Shown here: one piece after another, positions 48,594 through 57,388 of the stretch
How positions within the stretch are numbered: position 1 is the stretch's first letter
Layout of the letters: each line of letters opens with the position of its first letter
Notes under the pieces: model-generated
Databases searched by the model: none
The model's input: only the letters and a program-made list of their open reading frames with translations
Told to the model about the DNA's origin: nothing
Position numbers and translations under genes: made by a program
Assembly (NCBI RefSeq): GCF_003837805.1
Contig: NZ_RQIT01000001.1
Location: forward strand, 372,001-436,000
Direction: 5' to 3'
Length of the DNA: 64,000 nucleotides
From: Bradyrhizobium sp. RP6
Lineage (GTDB): Bacteria > Pseudomonadota > Alphaproteobacteria > Rhizobiales > Xanthobacteraceae

Positions 48594-49511
48594 ATGGAAC
48601 TGCGGAAGACCATACGGACGGACATTGCGGCGTCGGCGATCGCGCATCTGATGCTGGTGGGGCTGATCATCCTGATCAGCGAAGTCCATCCGTTCCATGC
48701 CGCGCCGCCCGAGACTGTGACGGTGGACATCGTCACGCCGGAGCAGGTGAAGCAGGAAGAAGCCAAAGCGGACGAGAAGGCCGAGGAGAAGGAGAAGCCG
48801 CCGGAGCCGCTCCCCGATCTCAAGCTGCCGAAGCTGGATGTCACCGACAAGGCAGACACAGCCTCGAAGCCCTCAGCCAAGCAGGAGGCCGCTGCACCAT
48901 CGCCATCACCGCAGGCCTCGCCTGAGCCACAGCAGAAGCAGCCGCAATCCTCACAGACGTCGAAGCAGCGCGAGGCCAATGTGCAACCTCAGCCGCAGCA
49001 ACCGCCGCCTCAGCAGCTGCAGTCCCAACCGCCACAGGCGATGCAGCAGCCTCAGGCCGCGCCGCCGCCGGCCTATCTGCCTCCGGAGCCGGACGTCACC
49101 GTCAAATACGGCGTCATGCTGGGCCTGCCGCCTGAACTGCCGCCGGAGCTGCCGAAAGAAGCCCCCAAGGACGATGGCGGCGACGCCAAGGATTCGATCG
49201 GAGCCAAGCTGCCGCCCGAAGTCATTGCCGAGCTTCGCCGCCATTTGCGGAGCTGCGCCAAGCTGCCGGCCGGGGTCGCGCCGACCGACAACGTTCATGT
49301 CAAGCTGCGCACGGTGTTCGCCACCGACGGCACGCTGGCCCGCGAGCCGATCCTGCTCGAAGCTCCGCCGTCCGTGAAGGGCGTGGCTATCGTCAAGTCC
49401 GCAATGAGCGCGCTGCAGAACTGCCAGCCTTACAAGATGCTGCCGGCCAATTTGTACGGGGAATGGAAGGTGTTGGATTTGCCGTTCAGCCCGAAGGATT
49501 TCGGGAGCTAA
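48594..49511 (+). CDS. TolA/TonB-like periplasmic protein with Pro/Gln-rich linker
   Basis: A 305-residue protein with an N-terminal signal-anchor (ASAIAHLMLVGLIILISEVH). A charged Glu/Lys region is followed by a Pro/Gln-rich linker (QPQPQQPPPQQLQSQPPQAM). The C-terminal domain (RRHLRSCAKLPAGVAPTDNV, KLRTVFATDGTLAREPILLE, ALQNCQPYKMLPANLYGEWK) has the TolA-like fold with a Cys pair. It may link the inner membrane to the envelope, as TolA or TonB does. No tolQ/R or exbBD genes are adjacent, so it may be an orphan. Confidence 0.8.
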   Translation: MELRKTIRTDIAASAIAHLMLVGLIILISEVHPFHAAPPETVTVDIVTPEQVKQEEAKADEKAEEKEKPPEPLPDLKLPKLDVTDKADTASKPSAKQEAAAPSPSPQASPEPQQKQPQSSQTSKQREANVQPQPQQPPPQQLQSQPPQAMQQPQAAPPPAYLPPEPDVTVKYGVMLGLPPELPPELPKEAPKDDGGDAKDSIGAKLPPEVIAELRRHLRSCAKLPAGVAPTDNVHVKLRTVFATDGTLAREPILLEAPPSVKGVAIVKSAMSALQNCQPYKMLPANLYGEWKVLDLPFSPKDFGS

Positions 49512-49799
49512 CTCCCGGGAAGCCACTCATTAATCCGGACGTCGCTTCGCTGATCGCGGGCTACGGGATCCGGCTGTGTCGCCGGCTGTCAAGCCGCCGC
49601 AGCGGAAATATTCCGCTTTACCGAAATTCGGATTTGTCGTATGTGTCGCCCATCCCGGCTCATCCTTGAGGGGCGATCGTGTGGTCGTCATGTTCGCGAG
49701 CCGGGCTTGCGGTGGACGCGGCAGCGTCGTGCACGAGAGGTGAAGGGCGGGGCGGATTGCTCTCCGTGAGCCCGGAACGGCGTGCGGACGAGCGGCGCT

Positions 49800-50250
49800 G
49801 ACAGGTTCGTCCCGGCGGTCTTCGATGGCAACGTGCACAACGTCGTCGGAGCCGGTGGGGTCAAGCGAGCCGCGCGTACGGCAAAACCGTGTGGTCCTGG
49901 CCGTCGTTGCTACGGTCAAGCTCTTGCGGATGCGGCAGTTGCGTCAACCGGCGCGGCGCCGGTGAATTTCGCTGGGGCGAGGGAGGCCAGAAGGAACTCG
50001 GCTCTCGGGAGAGCACGGTATAAGCCGTCCGACCATCGCGCAGGGAAGGCCGAGTGATCGGCACCACCTGTATGCTGCTGTGGGGTTTTCTGCGTGCACC
50101 TTTTGCGCAGCGGACCGCGGGTGCCTGTCGGCACCCGGTCTTCCCTGTGCCCTCTTGGCTCGACAGGGTGAGCGACGAAGCAAAGCTCGGGCGAATTCAG
50201 CCGCGAGAACGCGAAGGCGTGTCTGCGAGTTGAAATGCGGACGCAGAGCA
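49800..50250. repeat. Conserved non-coding element resembling a multi-copy Bradyrhizobium repeat
   Basis: No convincing gene lies between 49512 and 50259. The stretch contains landmarks I associate with a repeated element of Bradyrhizobium, Rhodopseudomonas and Nitrobacter genomes: AAAACCGTGTGGTCCTGGCC, GGCCAGAAGGAACTCGGCTC, then TAAGCCGTCCGACCATCGCG, and a perfect 8-bp hairpin at 50118-50137 (CGGGTGCC-TGTC-GGCACCCG). Frames in it look like the spurious ORFs often annotated there. It may be a structured RNA or a dispersed repeat. Recognition is from memory; copy number was not checked. Confidence 0.5.
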
Positions 50251-50259
50251 GCACGTGTC

Positions 50260-50976
50260 TCAATGACCGCGCTTCCGCAACTCCTCACCATTCACCACCT
50301 CCGGCGCCATCGCGGCCCATGCACTGGACGCGAACTGCCGTCGCCAGGTCACGACCACCACCGCCGCTGTGGTCACGAACAGCACCCAGAGGCTGACGAA
50401 CCAGCCGAGATAGCCGAGCGCGAAGAAGAAGGCGCGCTGGCCGCGGTTGAAATGGCGGCCGGCGGATTCGAACAGGCGCGAGGTGCGAATGACATGAGCT
50501 TCGGCCTCCGGCGTATCGCGCCGGTCAGCCGGCGGCATGCCGCCGAACAGGATCGCGACGTAGTTGAACAGGCGATAGGCCCAGGCGAATTTGAAGAAGG
50601 CGTAGACGCAGATCAGCACGAGGCCGACGCATTTCAGCTCCCACATCGCGGGCGAGGTGCTGAGGTCAACCGGCAGCTTGCTCAGAATCGTGATGGCGTC
50701 GTTGGTGGCGTGCAGCAGCGCCAGCGCGCCGCCGAGCGCGAACAGGCTGGTGGAAGCGAAGAAGGCGGTGCCGCTCTGCAGCGAGGCCATGATCTGCATG
50801 TCGACCATGCGTGTCTCGCGGTGGAGCATCCGGCGCACCCAGACCTCCCGATAGCGGTTCATGCGCGCCGATAGGCTGTCGCGGCCATAGGTCGAATGTT
50901 CCAGCGTCAGCGCGTAGACCAGCCATTCGATGATGAAGAAGCCGACGGCGGTAATGTCGACCCAGTGCCTGCTCAT
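50260..50976 (-). CDS. DUF599-family membrane protein
   Basis: A 238-residue protein with four membrane helices (ITAVGFFIIEWLVYALTLEH, TAFFASTSLFALGGALALLH, CVGLVLICVYAFFKFAWAYR, FFFALGYLGWFVSLWVLFVT). Between them is a conserved cytosolic region (YREVWVRRMLHRETRMVDMQ). The pattern is that of DUF599, a widespread alphaproteobacterial family of unknown role. ATG 50976 was chosen because the preceding frame is low-complexity. It transcribes away from the GST gene at 51112 and towards the repeat. Confidence 0.78.
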   Translation of the reverse strand: MSRHWVDITAVGFFIIEWLVYALTLEHSTYGRDSLSARMNRYREVWVRRMLHRETRMVDMQIMASLQSGTAFFASTSLFALGGALALLHATNDAITILSKLPVDLSTSPAMWELKCVGLVLICVYAFFKFAWAYRLFNYVAILFGGMPPADRRDTPEAEAHVIRTSRLFESAGRHFNRGQRAFFFALGYLGWFVSLWVLFVTTAAVVVVTWRRQFASSAWAAMAPEVVNGEELRKRGH

Positions 50977-51111
50977 GTCTGTCTCGTGTCCGTCTCTTGG
51001 CGCGGATCGCAACGATTGCCACGCATGACGGGGCGCAGCAACGATTGATTGGCAGCAGGCGATGGCGTTAAAAGCGGCTCGCTTCAAGGCGTCTCGGGAA
51101 GGATTGATGAC

Positions 51112-51774
51112 ATGGCTGCGCTGAAACTCGCGATCGGCAACAAGAACTACTCGTCATGGTCGATGCGGCCCTGGCTCGCGCTGCGCGCCAACGACATCCC
51201 GTTCGTGGAGACGCTCATCCCGCTCTACACCGACAATCCAGCGGACAAGGAGCAGATCCTGTCCTTCAGTCGCGCCGGCAAGGTGCCGGTGCTGGTCGAC
51301 GGCGACATCACGGTGTGGGATTCGCTTGCCATCATCGAATACATCGCCGAGCGCTACCCGGAAGTGAAGCTGTGGCCCGACGATGCCGCGGCCCGCGCGC
51401 ATGCGCGTTCGGTGTGCGCCGAAATGCATTCCGGCTTCATGGCGTTGCGCAACGAATGCGGCATGAACCTGCATCGACCGGTCCGCCCCGTGGCGCTGTC
51501 GGCGGACGCCAAGGCCAACATCGCCCGCATCGAGGCGATCTGGCGCGAGTGCCGCGCCCGCTATGGCGCGAAGGGACCGTTCCTGTTCGGCCGCTTCGGC
51601 GCGGCGGACGCCATGTATGCCCCGGTCGTGCACCGCTTTCGTACCTACGCGATCGAGGTGACGCCGGACACCAAAGCCTACATGGAGACGATGATGGCGC
51701 TGCCGGCATTCCAGGAATGGACGCGCGACGGGCTTGCCGAAACGCTTGTCATCGCGAAGTTCGAGGACGCCTGA
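51112..51774 (+). CDS. Glutathione S-transferase
   Basis: A 220-residue GST. The N-terminal thioredoxin-like domain has KNYSSWSMRPWLALRANDIP, with the catalytic Ser/Tyr region, and the glutathione cis-Pro motif KVPVLVDGDITVWDSLAIIEY. The C-terminal helical domain ends with FGAADAMYAPVVHRF. The SSWSMRPW motif and the length fit a proteobacterial GST group with few studied members. It probably conjugates or reduces small electrophiles. ATG is at 51112. Confidence 0.87.
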   Translation: MAALKLAIGNKNYSSWSMRPWLALRANDIPFVETLIPLYTDNPADKEQILSFSRAGKVPVLVDGDITVWDSLAIIEYIAERYPEVKLWPDDAAARAHARSVCAEMHSGFMALRNECGMNLHRPVRPVALSADAKANIARIEAIWRECRARYGAKGPFLFGRFGAADAMYAPVVHRFRTYAIEVTPDTKAYMETMMALPAFQEWTRDGLAETLVIAKFEDA

Positions 51775-52079
51775 CCGCAGGTTTGACGGGGCCGGCCGAC
51801 CGCGCGCCGGCTGGCGGCCCCCAGGCCGGCAATGAGCGAGGGGCGGTGGGATCGGAGGCTGCGACACCGGCCTGCGACATGTCGGCGGAGCGAGCCGCTC
51901 CAATGGTATCATCGGCCCGCCGATTGTCCCGCTATCATTCTGAAATGACTGAAAAATTCGAACACTTGCCATGCTGCCATGGCGCTGGCCAAAACAGCGC
52001 GGCGCGTGCTATATAACCGCCCGGGTTTCCGGCCGGCCATCGCAGTGGGACACTGGGCGAGGCAGGCGCTGTTTGAGTA
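51775..52079. other. Intergenic region
   Basis: About 305 bases. I see no gene. A TATATAA near 52010 could be a -10 element for the gene at 52080, but no convincing -35 is spaced correctly. Confidence 0.4.
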
Positions 52080-52283
52080 ATGGAGAGGGTGTTGAAGCAC
52101 AAATTTCCCGTGGGATCGCGCGTCCTGTTCACGGCCAGCAACGTTGCGCGTCCCGCTGCCAGCGGCTCGTACGAAGTCATCCGCCTGCTGCCGACCGACG
52201 GCGACGACTGCCAGTACCGGATCAAGAGCTCGACCGAAGCCTTCGAGCGCGTCGCCAAGGAAAGCCAGCTCGCGCTCTCCTGA
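52080..52283 (+). CDS. Small conserved hypothetical protein (67 residues)
   Basis: A compact beta-rich protein (LKHKFPVGSRVLFTASNVAR, GSYEVIRLLPTDGDDCQYRI, KSSTEAFERVAKESQLAL). The pattern 'FxxGxxVxFxxxxxxRxAxxGxYxVxRxLPxxxxxxQYRIKSxxExxERVxxESxL' is a widespread alphaproteobacterial small protein, possibly SH3-like. It may bind RNA or protein. The ATG overlaps a GGAGAGG that could serve a later GTG or TTG start (52089, 52092). No function is known. Confidence 0.72.
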   Translation: MERVLKHKFPVGSRVLFTASNVARPAASGSYEVIRLLPTDGDDCQYRIKSSTEAFERVAKESQLALS

Positions 52284-52437
52284 AGGCTGACCGCACCCGC
52301 GCATTGGCGCCATCAGTGATTTGTGTCCCGCGCCGTCAAAAGGCCCGCTTCACCTTCACAAGGTGGGCCGGGGCAGTTGCCGACCCGCGGTGCTCGCTTG
52401 ACCATTCGCTCTTTGCTCGCGTGAGGGGACGTCGCGC

Positions 52438-53412
52438 ATGAACTGGGCATGGGCCACTTCGCTCGACCAAATCTGGCACTCGCCGGCCTTCCCGATGTGG
52501 ATGACGCTGGTGGCCGCCGGATTCTTCGGATTGATCCTCCTGGTCACGCTGCAGCGGGCCGACAGATCGGTTGCCAACGGTGCGCTGACCGTCGTTACGC
52601 TGCTATCCATCGCGATCGCGGGGGCAGCCACCGTGCGCGTCTATGGAGCGGACGGGCAGGCCGCCCCGGCCGAAGCGCGCGTGCAGGCTACGGTTGCTGC
52701 GAGCCTGCCGGCGCTGGCCTGTCTCGACGATCTCGCGGGCGATGCCGTCGCCGCTGGCTGCGAGAAGGCGCTGTTCGGCGCGCCTGATGCCGCGGCTGCC
52801 GCAGTGTCCTACACCGCCGCCAGGATCGACCGGCTGACCGCGCTCGGCGACGTCGCCACGGCCGAGAAGAGCCTGACACTCGAGATGAAGGTGCTGCGCA
52901 AGTCGCTGGAGCGTGATCGCTACGGCCTTGTCGCGCATGTGCTGATCGTGCGCGACGGCTGCACGCAGTTCGATTGCGCCGCGTTCCGCTCGCTGACCGA
53001 CCAGCAGCAGGTCGCCGCCAACATGGGCTCCCATCTCTACGACACGCTGGTCGCGCGCTATGCGCCGACCTGGAACACGCCCGCAACAGCGCCGGCGATG
53101 CCGGCCACCGCCGCGCTTGCCGGGCTGCCGCCGTCGATGCCGACGGGCAGGCCGACCAATGCGGAGTTCCCGAGCGCTTCGTCGACGCCGCCGGTGAGCA
53201 TCATGAGTCCGGAGCCGTCCACTGCGGCGCGCCAGGCGGCGCCGGCAGCCAACGCAGCGCCGCGCGCACCGGCCGCAGCCTCGGCGCAGGCTGCCGCACC
53301 CGCCCCCAAGAAACCGCCGGCGCCGAAGGCCGCGCGTGCGCCGGCTGCCGCCCCGGTTCCGCTGGCGCCGCCGGCCTCGGCGGCGGCTCCGGCAGCTGCG
53401 GATAACGAGTAG
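52438..53412 (+). CDS. Membrane protein with Ala/Pro-rich C-terminus
   Basis: A 324-residue protein. Two N-terminal helices (PMWMTLVAAGFFGLILLVTL, LTVVTLLSIAIAGAATVRVY) precede a folded domain of about 150 residues with four Cys (LACLDDLAGDAVAAGCEKAL, RDGCTQFDCAAF). Its C-terminal 120 residues are Ala/Pro-rich and probably disordered (AAPAANAAPRAPAAASAQAA). GAGGGG lies eight bases before the ATG. No family is recognised. It may be a periplasmic scaffold. Confidence 0.7.
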   Translation: MNWAWATSLDQIWHSPAFPMWMTLVAAGFFGLILLVTLQRADRSVANGALTVVTLLSIAIAGAATVRVYGADGQAAPAEARVQATVAASLPALACLDDLAGDAVAAGCEKALFGAPDAAAAAVSYTAARIDRLTALGDVATAEKSLTLEMKVLRKSLERDRYGLVAHVLIVRDGCTQFDCAAFRSLTDQQQVAANMGSHLYDTLVARYAPTWNTPATAPAMPATAALAGLPPSMPTGRPTNAEFPSASSTPPVSIMSPEPSTAARQAAPAANAAPRAPAAASAQAAAPAPKKPPAPKAARAPAAAPVPLAPPASAAAPAAADNE

Positions 53413-53454
53413 ATCGTCGTTCCCAATGCGTGGCTGCGCGGCTAAAGCTTGGGC

Positions 53455-53895
53455 ATGCCACTCCATCTGATCAAGCTCGCCGTCGGCTGCGACTCCGTCA
53501 AGGAATTGAAGGAGTGGGTCGCCGAACGGATGCAGACCGCCAAGAGAAAGGGTCTGCCGCAACGTCACATCCACATCACCCGCATGGTGCCCAAGCGTGA
53601 TGCCGAAATCCTTGCCGGCGGTTCTCTCTATTGGGTGATCAAGGGCGAGATTGCCGCGCGCGAAAAGATCATCGGCATCGAGCCGTTCCGCGACAAGGAC
53701 GGCATCGGCCGCTGCCGGATCGTGATGCAGCCGAAGGTGATCCCGGTCTCGCCGCGGCCGATGCGCCCGTTCCAGGGCTGGCGCTATCTCACCGACGATT
53801 CCGTGCCGGCCGATCTCGGCAAGTCCGCAGCCGGCTCGATCGCGGCGATGCCGGAGCCGATGCGGCGCGAGCTGCGTGATCTCGGGCTGCTATGA
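53455..53895 (+). CDS. DUF1489 family protein
   Basis: A 146-residue protein. Hallmarks are MPLHLIKLAVGCDSVKELKE, THITRMVPKR-like (HIHITRMVPKRDAEILAGGS), LYWVIKGEIAAREKIIGIEP and RPMRPFQGWRYLTDDSVPAD. The family is conserved in alphaproteobacteria, with no known function, and is often next to pantothenate genes; here panC is convergent. ATG 53455 is preferred over the TTG two codons before. The last base pairs overlap a palindromic repeat (53894-53942). Confidence 0.85.
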   Translation: MPLHLIKLAVGCDSVKELKEWVAERMQTAKRKGLPQRHIHITRMVPKRDAEILAGGSLYWVIKGEIAAREKIIGIEPFRDKDGIGRCRIVMQPKVIPVSPRPMRPFQGWRYLTDDSVPADLGKSAAGSIAAMPEPMRRELRDLGLL

Positions 53896-53942
53896 GCATG
53901 ATCCGGAAAAGTGTGCAGCGGTTTTCCGGAAAGATCATGCTC
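53894..53942. repeat. Palindromic intergenic element between DUF1489 gene and panC
   Basis: Outer arms GAGCATGATC and GATCATGCTC and inner arms CCGGAAAA and TTTTCCGG form a long hairpin around GTGTGCAGCGG. This sequence type is familiar as a dispersed rhizobial palindrome. It lies between convergent genes and starts inside the DUF1489 stop codon, so it may also act as a two-way terminator. Copy number was not checked. Confidence 0.65.
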
Positions 53943-53978
53943 AAACAATAACCTGGAGCGCGATGGCGTCGTCGCGCT

Positions 53979-54830
53979 TTAGACCGCGATATTATCGATC
54001 AGCCGGGTGGTGCCGAGCTTGGCTGCGACCAGGATGCGCAGGGGCCCGTCCTTGCGCGAGGTGACCGGCGCCAGCGTCTCGGCATGGCGGACCTCGTAAT
54101 AGTCGAGCGCCAGGCCGGCCGCCTTGATCATCTCGGCGCCGCCCGCCATCGCCGGTGCGATCGAATCGCCGGCCCGGATGCGCCCGGCGCTCTCCTTCAT
54201 GGCGCGGTAGAGGACGCTGGCGGTCTGCCGCTCCTCGGGTGAGAGGTAGACGTTGCGCGAGGACATCGCGAGCCCGTCGCGCTCGCGCACGGTGCGGGAG
54301 CCGAGGACCTTGACGCCGAGGTCGAGGTCGCGCGCCATCTGCGTCACCACTCGCAATTGCTGAAAATCCTTTTCGCCGAATATCGCAAAATCCGGCCGGC
54401 ACTGCGTGAACAGCTTGCCGACGACGGTGGCGACGCCGCCGAAGAAGTGCGGGCGAAAGCGGTCCTCGAGGCCGGCCAGCGCCGGTCCTTCCGGCACGAT
54501 GCGGGTGGCAAAGCCCTCCGGATACATGGCCTCGACGCCCGGATGCCAGACGATGTCGACATCCTCGGCCGCGAGCTTGGCGATGTCGGCCTTCCAGGTG
54601 CGCGGATAGGCGCCAAAATCCTCGGTCGGGGCAAATTGAGTCGGGTTGACGAAGATCGACACCACGACGCGGCTGGCGCGCCGCCTGGCGAGGCGAACCA
54701 GCGACACATGACCGTCATGGAGGGCCCCCATGGTCGGGACCAGCGCGATGGTGGCCTTTCGCTTGCGGAGATTGTCGACGGCGCGTCGCAGGGCGGGGAC
54801 CGTGCGGGCGATCAATGGGCTTGCTGACAT
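53979..54830 (-). CDS. panC: Pantoate-beta-alanine ligase PanC
   Basis: A 283-residue PanC. The nucleotide-binding HIGH-like motif is [48 protein letters not shown] and the KMSK-like [12 protein letters not shown] follow. It joins pantoate and beta-alanine with ATP in coenzyme A synthesis. The length is normal. Stop and DUF1489 gene converge on a palindromic repeat. The gene is divergent from mipZ. Confidence 0.95.
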   Translation of the reverse strand: MSASPLIARTVPALRRAVDNLRKRKATIALVPTMGALHDGHVSLVRLARRRASRVVVSIFVNPTQFAPTEDFGAYPRTWKADIAKLAAEDVDIVWHPGVEAMYPEGFATRIVPEGPALAGLEDRFRPHFFGGVATVVGKLFTQCRPDFAIFGEKDFQQLRVVTQMARDLDLGVKVLGSRTVRERDGLAMSSRNVYLSPEERQTASVLYRAMKESAGRIRAGDSIAPAMAGGAEMIKAAGLALDYYEVRHAETLAPVTSRKDGPLRILVAAKLGTTRLIDNIAV

Positions 54831-55055
54831 CAGGACTCGACTGATTGGGAATCGGCGCAGGTGCGGGCGCCCGGCCGACTAACCATAACAAGTGGCGATC
54901 GTGGACGCCATGCACCCGAATGCGGCACAGCATCCCGCGCAAGGTGGCACAGCACGTCGCGACATTGCAGGCAGGATCACAGACGAAGGACGGCGCCGCG
55001 ATTCATGGCGAAAGCAGCGAACGCTGGGATTTGCATGACCTGTCACGCATTTCCC

Positions 55056-55075
55056 TTGACCGCAGGCGCGGTCAA
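55056..55075. promoter_or_regulatory. Perfect 20-bp inverted repeat before mipZ, candidate operator
   Basis: TTGACCGCAGGCGCGGTCAA has 8-base arms around AGGC and lies 35 bases before the mipZ ATG. The left arm TTGACC can double as a -35 element (a GATATT lies at 55082-55087, spacing slightly long). A dimeric regulator binding here would cover the promoter. Confidence 0.5.
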
Positions 55076-55110
55076 CTCGAAGATATTCGCCAGGGGCGTT
55101 GAGGATCACC

Positions 55111-56034
55111 ATGCTTGTGCAGGCTAGCCAAGGCCAATCCGGCTCGGCGCATGTGGTCGTGCTCGGTAACGAGAAGGGCGGCTCCGGCAAATCGACCACC
55201 GCCTTGCACATCGCCGTCGCGCTCCTGAAGGCCGGCCAGCGCGTCGCCACGATCGATCTTGACTGCCGCCAGCAGAGCTTCACCCACTATATCGACAACC
55301 GAGCCGCCTGGGCCCGCCGCACCAAGCTCGATCTCGAGCTGCCAGTGCATCGCTGCATCAAGCTCGGCGTGAACATGCAGATCGCCGAGAACGAGAATTC
55401 CGAGTTCCAGCAGTTCATGGAAGCGGTCTCGGCCGTCGAGAGCAGCTTCGATTTCATCGTCGTCGATACGCCCGGCACTGACAGCTATCTGATGCGGCTC
55501 GCGCATTCGATGGCCGACACCCTGGTGACGCCGATCAACGACAGCTTCCTCGATTTCGACGTGCTCGGGACCGTCGATCCCGCCAACTACGCGGTGACGG
55601 GCGAGAGTCACTATGCCGAGATGGTGCGCGACGTCAGGCGCAAGCGCCGCCAGCTCGACGGCGCAACCACCGACTGGATCGTCGTGCGCAATCGCCTGTC
55701 CATGCTCGGCTCCCGCAACAAGCAACTCGTCGCCGAGGGCCTGAAGGATTTGTCGCTGCGGCTTGGCTTCCGCTATGTCGACGGCTTCGCCGAACGCGTC
55801 GTCTACCGCGAATTCTTCCCGCGTGGCCTGACCGCCCTCGACGAGATCGACGAGGCCACGCTCGGCATGCGGCCCAATCTCGGCCATCTTACCGCGCGGG
55901 AGGAGGTGACGAGCCTGCTCCGCCAGCTCAAGCTGCCGCTCGACGAGCGCGGTCGCCGCCGCGCCGCCAACCGGGCCGAATGGTTCAATCAGGTCGACAA
56001 GCCGCTCGAGGTCCACGACATCCTGGGCGTCTAA
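55111..56034 (+). CDS. mipZ: Division-plane positioning ATPase MipZ
   Basis: A 307-residue ParA/MinD-type ATPase. The deviant Walker A is LGNEKGGSGKSTTALHIAVA (residues 18-37), Walker B is IVVDTPGTDSYLM, and the conserved EKGG plus ATIDLDCRQQSFTHYIDNR are MipZ hallmarks. Its C-terminal half (MRPNLGHLTAREEVTSLLRQ) also fits. In Caulobacter, MipZ forms a gradient from the poles that places FtsZ at midcell. The ATG at 55111 has GAGG upstream. A strong inverted repeat precedes the gene. Confidence 0.94.
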   Translation: MLVQASQGQSGSAHVVVLGNEKGGSGKSTTALHIAVALLKAGQRVATIDLDCRQQSFTHYIDNRAAWARRTKLDLELPVHRCIKLGVNMQIAENENSEFQQFMEAVSAVESSFDFIVVDTPGTDSYLMRLAHSMADTLVTPINDSFLDFDVLGTVDPANYAVTGESHYAEMVRDVRRKRRQLDGATTDWIVVRNRLSMLGSRNKQLVAEGLKDLSLRLGFRYVDGFAERVVYREFFPRGLTALDEIDEATLGMRPNLGHLTAREEVTSLLRQLKLPLDERGRRRAANRAEWFNQVDKPLEVHDILGV

Positions 56035-56392
56035 GGCGGCGGTAAATTGCTACTTTCGCCGATCCGAGCGGCCGGTCCCTGTGGGAACCGAGGCTGTGCT
56101 CGCCGCGTTTTTACTCCGTTACGTTTTTTACCCGGTATTGACCGCGAAATTGAACCCAATCGAGACCGGTCGCGTAGGATGGTAAGCAGCACCTGACGTA
56201 GTGGTAAGAGAATGGGGCGCACAGAAAACGTGTGCGACGCACAATGGAAGGGCGGCGATTTCACAATATTTAGCCTTCCTGTCACGCTGCTGTGACATAT
56301 ATTAGCGAAAGGCGACAAGGGGCCGAAGAGCCTCGGAAGAACACGATTTTCAACAGGGATTCAGGCCGCTAGGCCTGAGGCTGAGGACGAAA
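56035..56392. other. Intergenic region after mipZ
   Basis: About 360 bases without a gene. A weak terminator may lie at 56068-56113 (GCGGC...GCCGCGTTTTT with an inner GGTCCC/GGGAACC stem). The stretch 56363-56378 (CAGGCC-GCTA-GGCCTG, within a run ending at the ribosome-binding site of the next gene) is a small hairpin just before the alpha/beta hydrolase start and could influence its translation. Confidence 0.4.
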
Positions 56393-57253
56393 ATGAAGCG
56401 TGGAATTGCCGTTCTGGTTTCAGTCAGTGCCCTCTGCGGCATCGCCTATTTCACGGCGAGCAAGTGGGCAATCAAGCACGAGACCATCACCTTCTACGAC
56501 GCGTCGCGCGACAATCGTCCGGTGCCCGTCTACGTCGCGGTGCGTCGCGACAAGGAAATGCAGGCCAATGCCGGCATGATCACGCTGCCGGTTGCCGTGA
56601 TCAATCACGGCAACACCGTCAAGAACACCGAGTACGGCTTCCTCGCCAACATCTTCGCTGCGCGCGGCTACATGGTTTTGAGCCCGCAGCATGACCTGCC
56701 CACCGATCCTCCGATGGTGACCAAGCCCGGCGAGCTCTATGTCGGCCGGCTGCCGCAGATCCTGCGCGGCGTCGCCAATATCCATCTCGCCGTGCAGGAG
56801 ATGAAGAAGGTTCAACCCAACGCCGACTATGAGAAGGTGACGATGGTCGGCCACTCCATGGGCGGCGACATCACGATGTACTTCGCCAAGCACTATCCGG
56901 ATGAGGTCAAGAAGGTCGTCACGCTGGACAATCTGCGCGTGCCCTTCGTCACCGCCGGCAAGTTCAAGATCCTGTCGTTCCGCTCCCAGGATCCGCAGTT
57001 CAAGACCGATGCAGGCGTGCTCCCGACCGACGAGGAATGCGAGAAAGCGGGTATTCAGGTCGTGAAGACCGAATTCCAGCATAACGACATGCGCGACACC
57101 GGTCCGGATGCGGCCAAGAGCTCGATCCAGACCATGCTCGATAAGTTCCTGAGCGCGACGGACAGCGACGTGGCGCCGGTCGATACGCGATCCTCCCCGC
57201 CCAAGATCCTCGAGCCAGGTCCGGTCGCCCTGATGGCACCCGCCAAGAGCTGA
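56393..57253 (+). CDS. Exported alpha/beta hydrolase
   Basis: A 286-residue hydrolase with an N-terminal signal-anchor (MKRGIAVLVSVSALCGIAYF). The oxyanion-type motif is VINHGNTV, and the nucleophile elbow is MVGHSMGGDITMYF (Ser). A candidate acid is in the ILSFRSQDPQF region and the His in EFQHNDMRDTG. The first part of the domain (DASRDNRPVPVYVAVRRDKE) is typical of dienelactone-hydrolase-like exported esterases. GAGGA precedes the ATG, and a small hairpin sits just upstream. Substrate unknown. Confidence 0.82.
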   Translation: MKRGIAVLVSVSALCGIAYFTASKWAIKHETITFYDASRDNRPVPVYVAVRRDKEMQANAGMITLPVAVINHGNTVKNTEYGFLANIFAARGYMVLSPQHDLPTDPPMVTKPGELYVGRLPQILRGVANIHLAVQEMKKVQPNADYEKVTMVGHSMGGDITMYFAKHYPDEVKKVVTLDNLRVPFVTAGKFKILSFRSQDPQFKTDAGVLPTDEECEKAGIQVVKTEFQHNDMRDTGPDAAKSSIQTMLDKFLSATDSDVAPVDTRSSPPKILEPGPVALMAPAKS

Positions 57254-57388
57254 CGTACAAGAGCTCACGTCACCACTCGATTGCACCGATCGTCAAAGCC
57301 TCCGCCGGCGCCGCCCGCGGAGGCTTTGCGCATTGACCGGGCCGCATGCGCTGACCACATTAGCTGCTCACGCAAGGTGCAAGCAGCG

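Noticed and set aside
49512..50259. Protein-coding genes of 90-130 residues on both strands
   Set aside because: Frames overlap each other on both strands with no ribosome-binding sites or motifs; a non-coding repeat explains the region better.
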